From: Candidatus Bathyarchaeota archaeon B24
GTDB taxonomy: Archaea > Thermoproteota > CALKCG01 > B24
Assembly (NCBI GenBank): GCA_001593865.1
Contig: LUCB01000004.1
Location: 26,897-90,896, forward strand
Direction of reading: 5' to 3'
DNA length: 64,000 nt
Position 1 is the first letter of the stretch; each line of letters opens with the position of its first letter. The notes under the pieces are model-generated. The model worked only from the letters and a program-made list of their open reading frames with translations. It ran no database searches and was not told where the DNA came from. The translations under genes were made by a program, and so were the position numbers. Shown piece after piece: positions 58,834 to 64,000 of the stretch.

Positions 58834-60126
58834 GTGGTGGTTAGAGTATACCTCGAAGTCTACGGCTGTAGCGCTAACGTAGCCGACGCCGAGATAATGC
58901 TAGGCCTACTCAGGAGTAGAGGCCATGAGGTAGTAAACGACCCGGAGCTCTCTGACGTAAACATCCTAGTGACTTGTACGGTTAAAACGCCTACTGAGCA
59001 CAGGATGATTCATCGGATAACCGTACTCTCAAGCCTTGGTAAACCGCTTATAGTCGCAGGCTGTATGCCTCTTACGGGTAGGGCTATAATAGAGCGTATA
59101 AACCCTAAAGCCTCCCTCCTAGGAGCGAGAGCAGTTACGAGGATTGAAGAAGCTGTGGAAGCAGCGGTCAAGGGTAAACGATTCATCAAGCTTACCGAAC
59201 CTGATGAGGTTAAGCTCTGTAAGCCCAGGTTCAGGCTTAAATACCCCGTCGGCATCGTCCCGATAGCCCAAGGATGCCTAGGAAACTGCAGCTTCTGCCA
59301 GGTTAAACTGGCTAGGGGGAGGCTTAGGAGCTATCCGCCCGACATGGTGGTCGAGGAGGTCCGTAGGGCTCTAAGACAGGGCTGTAAAGAGATATGGCTG
59401 ACGTCTCAGGATAACGGATGCTACGGCTTCGACATAGGGTCTGACTTAGCAGAGCTGCTCGAGAAGGTCCTGAGCATCGAAGGGGACTTCATGGTTAGAG
59501 TCGGGATGATGAATCCATCGTATCTATCTAGGTTTCTAGACAGGCTTCTCGACATGTACTCCGATGAGAGGATCTTTAAGTTCGCCCATATTCCTGTCCA
59601 ATCTGGAAGCGACAAGGTGCTTAGGGATATGCGTAGAGGATATACGTCGTCCGAGGCTGAGGAAGTCATGCGGAGGTTCAGAGCCAAATACCCAAACCTA
59701 ACCCTTATGACGGACATTATAGTCGGCTATCCAACAGAGTCTGAAGAAGACTTCGAGGAGACATTAGCCTTCATAGCGCGTGTGGAGCCGGACCACGTCA
59801 ACGTTTCGAAGTTCGGAGCTAGACCTGGAACAGAAGCCTACAAGCTTAAGCCCCTACCGGTTAAGCTCGTCAAGGAGAGGGTTAAACGTTTAAACGCTCT
59901 ATGCTCCGAGATATCCTATAAGCGTAACCTCAGCTGGGTCGGCTGGGTAGGAGAAGTCTTGGTCGAGGAGCCTGGTCTGAAGCCTAGGAGCTGGATAGCC
60001 CGGAACTTTTCTTATAAACCGATAGTCCTCCGGACACATGAAGATCTTTTAGGTAAAAGGTTAAACGTCAGAGTTGTGAAAGCCTATAGAAACTTCCTCC
60101 TAGCCACCACGCTGTTGTCAAGTTAG
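58834..60126 (+). CDS. tRNA t6A37 methylthiotransferase (archaeal MtaB, CDKAL1-like)
   Basis: The enzyme adds a methylthio group to t6A at tRNA position 37. The 430-residue protein has the N-terminal UPF0004 domain with its cluster cysteines (VYGCSANVAD, VTCTVKTPTEHRM, VAGCMPL), the radical SAM motif QGCLGNCSFCQVKLARG near residue 150 and a C-terminal TRAM domain (WVGWVGEVLVEEPG ... NVRVVKAYRNFLL). It begins GTG-GTG. The CDKAL1-like class, not MiaB, is expected in archaea. Confidence 0.92.
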   Translation: MVVRVYLEVYGCSANVADAEIMLGLLRSRGHEVVNDPELSDVNILVTCTVKTPTEHRMIHRITVLSSLGKPLIVAGCMPLTGRAIIERINPKASLLGARAVTRIEEAVEAAVKGKRFIKLTEPDEVKLCKPRFRLKYPVGIVPIAQGCLGNCSFCQVKLARGRLRSYPPDMVVEEVRRALRQGCKEIWLTSQDNGCYGFDIGSDLAELLEKVLSIEGDFMVRVGMMNPSYLSRFLDRLLDMYSDERIFKFAHIPVQSGSDKVLRDMRRGYTSSEAEEVMRRFRAKYPNLTLMTDIIVGYPTESEEDFEETLAFIARVEPDHVNVSKFGARPGTEAYKLKPLPVKLVKERVKRLNALCSEISYKRNLSWVGWVGEVLVEEPGLKPRSWIARNFSYKPIVLRTHEDLLGKRLNVRVVKAYRNFLLATTLLSS

Positions 60127-60222
60127 ACCCCGGCGTTCTAAAACAACCGGCATAAAGAGCATACTGTTTAAACACGATTTTCAAACTACCTGGCATTTCT
60201 TCCTCAGCCGTTTAAATACCTC

Positions 60223-60250
60223 CGTGGACGATGTATTATCCACGTAATAC
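60223..60250. promoter_or_regulatory. Overlapping inverted repeats upstream of an RHH regulator
   Basis: CGTGGA (60223-60228) and TCCACG (60239-60244) form one dyad. GTATTA (60233-60238) and TAATAC (60245-60250) form a second that overlaps it. They lie just after a TATA-like TTTAAATA (60211-60218), at the expected transcription start of the small ribbon-helix-helix gene, and are probably its operators. Confidence 0.55.
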
Positions 60251-60304
60251 CAATAGCTATTTCTAAACATGTGCTATCTATAGGTGGCTTAAAGGGAGGA
60301 TGCT

Positions 60305-60478
60305 ATGATGAAGCTTGTGTCGGTTCACCTACCTGAAACCTACCTTAGAGACCTAGATGTTCTCGTTAAGGCCGGATACTACCCGAATAGAGCCGAAGCC
60401 ATAAGGTCCGCGGTGAGAGACCTTCTGATACGAGAAGTCTGGTATAGACGTTTTGACATAGAAGAAACAGCCGAGTAA
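60305..60478 (+). CDS. Small ribbon-helix-helix transcription regulator
   Basis: This 57-residue protein is a CopG/NikR-type ribbon-helix-helix: a strand KLVSVHLPETY, helix LRDLDVLVKAG, turn and second helix NRAEAIRSAVRDLLIREVW. It is a bare DNA-binding domain with an acidic tail. A GGGAGG ribosome-binding site precedes tandem ATG codons (60305 and 60308); the second has the better spacing. Overlapping dyads in the promoter suggest self-control. It is convergent with the tRNA-Trp gene. No toxin partner adjoins it. Confidence 0.82.
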   Translation: MMKLVSVHLPETYLRDLDVLVKAGYYPNRAEAIRSAVRDLLIREVWYRRFDIEETAE

Positions 60479-60543
60479 CTTAACGACTTTAGCCCGTTAG
60501 AAGGTGGTGGGGCCGGCCGGATTCGAACCGGCGACCGACGGGT

Positions 60544-60610
60544 TTCACCTAGCGCTCCAGAACCCTCATCATCCCCTGTTTAGGGTCTTACCCTGGTCGC
60601 TCTCCGGCAT
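60544..60610 (-). other. tRNA-Trp intron 2, canonical site 37/38
   Basis: This 67-nt intron starts after G37 and ends before A38. One base of ambiguity exists because A occurs on both sides. Its end GGTG pairs with CTCC of the anticodon loop with one mismatch, a slightly relaxed bulge-helix-bulge. It contains a box C and a guide complementary to the anticodon loop, listed separately. Confidence 0.82.
60549..60572 (-). ncRNA. Intron-encoded box C/D-type guide for Cm34 of tRNA-Trp
   Basis: In intron 2, box C ATGATGA (60572-60566) is followed by a 13-nt guide and then CTAG (60552-60549), a box D-like element differing from CTGA in the last two bases. The guide contains TCTGGAGC, the exact complement of GCTCCAGA around the anticodon. 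Its fifth base before CTAG pairs with C34. Trp-tRNA introns of many euryarchaea carry a C/D guide for C34. Here only one half-motif is clear, and U39 is not available because position 39 is C. Confidence 0.6.
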
Positions 60611-60619
60611 CTGGAGCCC

Positions 60620-60650
60620 TTAACGAACCCAGCCTTAACCGGCTGGGCTT
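60620..60650 (-). other. tRNA-Trp intron 1, in the anticodon stem (28/29)
   Basis: The 31-nt intron folds as a long stem, CCCAGCC with GGCTGGG. Its last bases CGTT pair with exon GACG (positions 23-26), giving the central 4-bp helix. Bulges AC^A and AA^G flank it, cut after the second base of each. The boundary is unique because shifting it does not preserve the tRNA. This bulge-helix-bulge fit is independent support for the rule applied to mtnA. Confidence 0.85.
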
Positions 60651-60731
60651 GTCGTCATGCCTGGCTAGACTACGGCCCCCACCGAGATCACAGGTTTTAA
60701 CCAGGCTCTATATTAAAGTTATCCTCCATCG

Positions 60732-61415
60732 TCAACCTACTAGGGGCAAGATCTCTGATGCGACCATGTTTATGAAGTCTGTTTTATCCATGTTGCTGAA
60801 CGCCACCACGACACCGTCTCTGGTAAGCCCGATCGTAACCCCGTAGCTTCTAGCCACCGTAACCAGGTACCAGATGCTTCCCATCGTCAGGTAATGACTA
60901 TATAGGTCTGTCTGCCTAAGGTCAGGCCCATATAGCGATAGCTTATCGAGGTTCGGCACGGGTAGGTTGTCAAAAAATATGACCTTGGTGCTCTCTGGGT
61001 TTTTCTCATGATACTCCCTCATCTTCTCAGGGCTTATAGAGACGTTAACTATGTATCCCTTGGAGATGAAGAGTAGCTGGCTGAACAGGTTTGCAACCCT
61101 GTTAGCGATGCTCTTCCTCTCAACCGCCAAGAGAAACGTCCCGCCGGCTGTCTTGAAGAAAGCAAAGGTCACGTATAGGGTTCTCGGGACAGGTATCCTG
61201 TTACCCCTATGGTATGTGAAACGCAGGGTATCCCACGCTAAGACCCCTCTCAAACTGTTGAAGCCCACGGCTAAGTCCAAGACCTCCGTTATCAGCTTAA
61301 TCCTATACGGCTCCTCCTCGAACTCATCCTCGACCCTGTATCCCCTAAGCTTCTCAGCTATCCTCGATAACGGTAGGTCCTCCACAAGCCTGAAAATTTT
61401 ACCGGCTAAAACCAA
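60732..61415 (-). CDS. Conserved hypothetical protein
   Basis: I do not recognise this 227-residue soluble protein. It mixes helices and strands, with HRGNRIPVPRTLYVTFAFFK near residue 90, a strand-like GTFLLAVERKSI, and GVTIGLTRDGVVVAFSNM near residue 195. No cysteine clusters, membrane spans or nucleotide motifs are seen. It lies between a Gfo/Idh/MocA gene and the tRNA-Trp gene on the same strand. The complete reading frame and even codon use suggest a real gene. Confidence 0.6.
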   Translation of the reverse strand: MVLAGKIFRLVEDLPLSRIAEKLRGYRVEDEFEEEPYRIKLITEVLDLAVGFNSLRGVLAWDTLRFTYHRGNRIPVPRTLYVTFAFFKTAGGTFLLAVERKSIANRVANLFSQLLFISKGYIVNVSISPEKMREYHEKNPESTKVIFFDNLPVPNLDKLSLYGPDLRQTDLYSHYLTMGSIWYLVTVARSYGVTIGLTRDGVVVAFSNMDKTDFINMVASEILPLVG

Positions 61416-61438
61416 GGAAGAACACCTTTCAACCTCGT

Positions 61439-62458
61439 CTACTCGGCCAGCGGAAACACGACCTTCTCCTCCTCCATACTAGCCCTGTAGATCGCCAGCA
61501 CGATCTCCAGAGACTTACGTCCTTCCTCACCGGTTACCATGGGTTCCCTATCCTCGACTATGGCTGAGAGGAAGTCTTCGACCACAGCGTTATGCCCTGT
61601 AAGGCTGGTCTTCATCTCCTCCTCGCTCGGAGGTTTCACGTCTTTGACCGTCCAGACCGTTATCCTCCCATCTCTTACGCATACCGCCCCCTCAGAGCCG
61701 TATATGTTCAGACATGTTTCCTGAGGCTTTATGGAGACACTTCCGACGATGTAGCCTAACGCCCCGCTTCTAAACCTGAGGATCGAGACCGCTAAGTCCT
61801 CGACCTCTATGTGATGCGTCCTAGTGTCGCATATTCCATACAGAAAATCCACGGGCCCCATGATCCACTGCAGCAAGTCTATCGTGTGGATCGCCTGGTT
61901 TATCAACGCCCCGCCTCCCTCGGTGGCCCGCTTCCCCCTCCACGACTTAGCCACCTCATCTCGGAAATAGTATCTAGCCTCCTCCCTATACCACTTCACC
62001 ATCGCTTCGGCTAGGACAGGTATACCGAATCCTCCGCTGTCTGAAGCCTCCTTGATCCTCCGGTAAAGCGGGTTGAACCGGAGCTGAAACACTATACCGA
62101 GCTTTACACCGTTGTCTCTACAGGCCGCTATCATCTCATCGGCTTGTCTCAGACTTATGGCCATAGGCTTCTCGCATAGAACGTGTTTACCTGCCTCGGC
62201 CGCCGCTACCGTCTGCGAAGCGTGAAGATGGTGAGGCGTGCATATGCTAACAACCTCGAGCTCAGGATCTCGTAGAAACTCTTCTAAGCTGGTATAATAA
62301 CGTGGGACGCCGAACCTCTCGGCCATGGCTACAGCCCTCTCGCGTCTTATATCGCAGACCGCTACGAGCCGGGCCCTGCTGGCCCTCCTATAGGCCTCGG
62401 CATGAGCCGTAGCTATACCTCCGCAGCCGATTATACCCGCACCTAAAACCCTACCCAT
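61439..62458 (-). CDS. Gfo/Idh/MocA-family oxidoreductase
   Basis: The 339-residue protein has the Rossmann motif AGIIGCGGIATAHAEAYRRA, CTPHHLHASQTVAAAEAGKH near residue 73, the EKPMAISLRQADEM motif near residue 97 and EGGGALINQAIHTIDLLQW near residue 180, with the catalytic-type His. It would oxidise a sugar or polyol with NAD(P). ATG 62458 is the natural start. It is the third complete family member in the window; a fourth starts at 63550. Confidence 0.9.
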   Translation of the reverse strand: MGRVLGAGIIGCGGIATAHAEAYRRASRARLVAVCDIRRERAVAMAERFGVPRYYTSLEEFLRDPELEVVSICTPHHLHASQTVAAAEAGKHVLCEKPMAISLRQADEMIAACRDNGVKLGIVFQLRFNPLYRRIKEASDSGGFGIPVLAEAMVKWYREEARYYFRDEVAKSWRGKRATEGGGALINQAIHTIDLLQWIMGPVDFLYGICDTRTHHIEVEDLAVSILRFRSGALGYIVGSVSIKPQETCLNIYGSEGAVCVRDGRITVWTVKDVKPPSEEEMKTSLTGHNAVVEDFLSAIVEDREPMVTGEEGRKSLEIVLAIYRASMEEEKVVFPLAE

Positions 62459-62660
62459 AGGTCTCTAGATCGGATAAGCCGCAGCTATACGGTTTAAATT
62501 TTCTCCCACCCCAAGACAAGCCGTTGGAAGAGCTTCTCCGAGGTCGGTTTAAGAGATGACTACATTATATTAAAAAAGAGAGGTAGTAGACCTAACGGCG
62601 CTTTGAAGGAAGAAGCTTTTATCTGCATATGTCTATTAGGCTTCTGAAGGTGTTGGAACG

Positions 62661-63437
62661 TTGGAGGAGAAGCCTGTATTTTTCGTGAACGAAGGGGAAC
62701 GGCTTGTCGGTATGCTTCATGTTCCTGATGAGACGCCTGCGCCGATCGTGGTCTTCTGTCACGGCTTTACAGGTCACCGGATCGAGGCTCACCGGCTCTT
62801 CGTCCACGCGGCTAGGACGTTCTGTAGGCATGGCTTCTTAGCATTGCGTTTCGACTTCAGAGGGTCTGGCGAGAGCGAGGGGTTGTTTCAGTCGATGACC
62901 GTTTCGGGGGAGGTTAGCGACTTGAAAGCCGCCATAACTTGGGTTGAAAACCTCGATGAGGTTGAGAAGGGTAGGGTCGGTGTGGTTGGTTTAAGCCTAG
63001 GAGGGGTGGTCGCCATACTGACGGCTTCTCAGGACGATAGGATCAGGGCTGTGGCTGCATGGAGCGCGCCTGCAGACCTTTCAGAAGTGGCTAAAGGGGT
63101 CCTCGGCGGTGTGGAGCTTGAGGAGGTCGCGTCTAGGGGTTACCTAGACCTTCCGTCTGGCTACCGTGTAGGTTACGGCTTCGTATCAGAGGCATACTCT
63201 ATGAAGCACGCTGTCTTATCGGCCGTCTCGAAGATTTCGCCTCGGCCGCTTCTGATAGTCCACGGAACCGAAGACCAAGTGGTTCCGCCTAGCCACGCCG
63301 AGAGACTGTATAAAACGGCTGGAGAGCCTAAGAGCCTCTTCATGGTCGAGGGTGCAGACCACACGTTCAGCCGCTGGGAGCTTCAGTGGAAGGTCATAAA
63401 CCACACGGTCGAATGGTTCGAGGAAAATCTCAAGTAA
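62661..63437 (+). CDS. Alpha/beta hydrolase (dienelactone hydrolase/esterase type)
   Basis: The 258-residue enzyme has the alpha/beta-hydrolase fold with the oxyanion segment VVFCHGFTGHRIEAHRLF, RFDFRGSGESEG and the nucleophile elbow VVGLSLGGVVAILTA (Ser of GLSLGG near residue 115). The Asp is in VHGTEDQVVPPSHAE and the His in EGADHTFSRWE. It is probably a carboxylesterase or acyl hydrolase. TTG 62661 is the assumed start. The substrate is unknown. Confidence 0.88.
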   Translation: MEEKPVFFVNEGERLVGMLHVPDETPAPIVVFCHGFTGHRIEAHRLFVHAARTFCRHGFLALRFDFRGSGESEGLFQSMTVSGEVSDLKAAITWVENLDEVEKGRVGVVGLSLGGVVAILTASQDDRIRAVAAWSAPADLSEVAKGVLGGVELEEVASRGYLDLPSGYRVGYGFVSEAYSMKHAVLSAVSKISPRPLLIVHGTEDQVVPPSHAERLYKTAGEPKSLFMVEGADHTFSRWELQWKVINHTVEWFEENLK

Positions 63438-63549
63438 GACTCCTAAGCTTAAGCTTGTTAACTCCCTTCCTTCTCTTGCTACGAGAAGAATTTCACGTTT
63501 TCTAGAGAAACCTTATGAGCTATAACCTATAATGATCTATCGAATCCGT

Positions 63550-64000
63550 ATGGTCGTGAAGATCGGGATCGTGGGTTCAGGTTGGGCTTCTCACATGCAT
63601 GTCCGTTGTCTCAAGGAGAATCCCAAGGCCGAGGTCGTGGCGCTGGCGGACGTAGTCAAGCCTAAAGGGCTGTCCTTTGCGAAAAAATACGGTATCCCGA
63701 AGTTCTATGAGTCTCCTGAGAGGCTTTTCAAAGACCCTGAGGTCGAAGCCGTCTACATAGCTTCTCCGCCTAAGTTCCACGTCGTCCAAGCCATAGCTAC
63801 TTTGAAGTCGGGTAAGCACGTGTTCTCTGAGAAACCTCCCGCCATAAGCCTCGAGGAGGCTGAGAAGCTCGTTAAAGCCGTGGAGAAAGCGGGTTTAATC
63901 TATCAGGTTGGCTTCAACAGGAGGTTCTGGCCGGTCTACAAGAGGCTTAAGGGGCTTGTGGATTCTAAGCGTCTCAGACCGTTCGTAGTCGATATCAAGA
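63550..64000 (+). CDS. Gfo/Idh/MocA-family oxidoreductase, 3'-truncated by the window
   Basis: The frame is open from ATG 63550 to the window end. It encodes VKIGIVGSGWASHMHVRCL (Rossmann motif), VVALADVVKPKG, YIASPPKFHVVQAIATL and FSEKPPAISLEEAEKLV (the family EKP motif). At least 150 residues are present and the C-terminal domain is outside the window. Proximity to an esterase and another family member suggests a local set for modified sugars. Confidence 0.88.
   Translation, partial: MVVKIGIVGSGWASHMHVRCLKENPKAEVVALADVVKPKGLSFAKKYGIPKFYESPERLFKDPEVEAVYIASPPKFHVVQAIATLKSGKHVFSEKPPAISLEEAEKLVKAVEKAGLIYQVGFNRRFWPVYKRLKGLVDSKRLRPFVVDIK

Larger units (their letters stand above)
60505..60679 (-). 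tRNA. tRNA-Trp (CCA) with two introns
   Basis: Removing two introns gives a regular 77-nt tRNA: acceptor GGGGCCG/CGGCCCC, T8 A9, D arm, anticodon stem ACGGG/CCCGT, loop CTCCAGA with anticodon CCA, 5-nt variable loop, T arm GCCGG-TTCGAAT-CCGGC, discriminator A and an encoded CCA. Exons are 60679-60651, 60619-60611 and 60543-60505. The first intron splits the anticodon stem after position 28 and the second is at the canonical 37/38 site. A TATA-like TTTAATATA lies near 60711-60719 on the minus strand. Splicing would need the endonuclease and RtcB. Confidence 0.92.

Noticed and set aside
60620-60680. Leu (TAA) or Thr anticodons suggested by TTAAG and TTCGT within the tRNA locus
   Set aside because: Only CTCCAGA gives a complete anticodon arm (ACGGG/CCCGT) and a regular 77-nt tRNA after intron removal.
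1-64000. CRISPR arrays, insertion sequences, prophage or integrase genes
   Set aside because: No regularly spaced repeats, transposase motifs or phage-type genes were seen; the only defence-like pair is VapBC.

Overview
The window is archaeal chromosome. It encodes both subunits of the archaeal D-family DNA polymerase (DP1, DP2), Orc1/Cdc6, TFB and a TFE-beta-like factor, Elf1, aIF2-gamma, SRP19, ribosomal protein S8e, fibrillarin, Gar1, Trm1, RtcB, a tRNA-splicing-endonuclease family protein and an ether-lipid GGGP synthase. PolD together with crenarchaeal-type traits (Fe-S TFE-beta, Elf1, a multi-intron tRNA, an intron-bearing mRNA) fits a TACK-type lineage that keeps PolD, such as Bathyarchaeia. 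Korarchaeia or Aigarchaeota-like archaea are alternatives. This placement is inferred from gene content only. Superoxide reductase, a tungsten aldehyde oxidoreductase and Ni-pincer cofactor genes suggest an anaerobe.

Layout. 0-7.5 kb: partial ribose-1,5-bisphosphate isomerase, a Cys-cluster protein, and information-processing genes (fibrillarin, RNase HII, Trm1, TFE-beta, TFB, Gar1, SRP19, S8e) around a Na+/H+ antiporter. 7.6-13.5 kb: GH4 glycosidase, divergent larC/larB, ferredoxin plus aldehyde:ferredoxin oxidoreductase. A box C/D sRNA lies at 13.6 kb. 13.7-19 kb: Ogg, SfsA, VapBC, then an iron and oxidative-stress block with an Lrp-type regulator. 19-28.7 kb: TRAM protein, an unknown surface protein, DP2, GGGPS, Elf1, nicotinamidase and a radical SAM protein. 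28.9-33.3 kb: DP1, DUF99, Orc1/Cdc6 and a probable replication origin with four ORB-like boxes around an AT-rich core. 33.3-43.5 kb: regulators, sugar-type oxidoreductases/epimerase, aIF2-gamma, DUF4438 and a ceramidase-like gene. 43.8-49 kb: rtcB, prepilin peptidase, mtnA, endA, nikR and MazG. 49-64 kb: ArsR-regulated heterodimeric ABC exporter, DHH phosphoesterase, AMP phosphorylase, a surface protein, MtaB, an RHH regulator, intron-containing tRNA-Trp, and sugar-type genes.

The most striking feature concerns RNA splicing. mtnA is interrupted by 22 nt immediately after the catalytic-Cys codon. The insert folds with its exons into a bulge-helix-bulge motif, and cutting at the canonical bulge positions restores the conserved HCNAG motif in frame. 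This apparent archaeal mRNA intron lies 48 bp from a divergent endA-type gene, apparently behind a shared promoter, and about 2 kb from rtcB, the ligase. The endA product lacks the expected catalytic His. A tRNA-Trp gene at 60.5 kb carries two introns, one at an unusual anticodon-stem site. The other contains a box C and a guide placed to direct 2'-O-methylation of C34, which fibrillarin would catalyse. Other links across the window: AMP phosphorylase plus R15P isomerase (archaeal AMP-to-RuBP route), NikR plus LarB/LarC (nickel), and the SOR/peroxiredoxin/ferritin/iron-exporter set.
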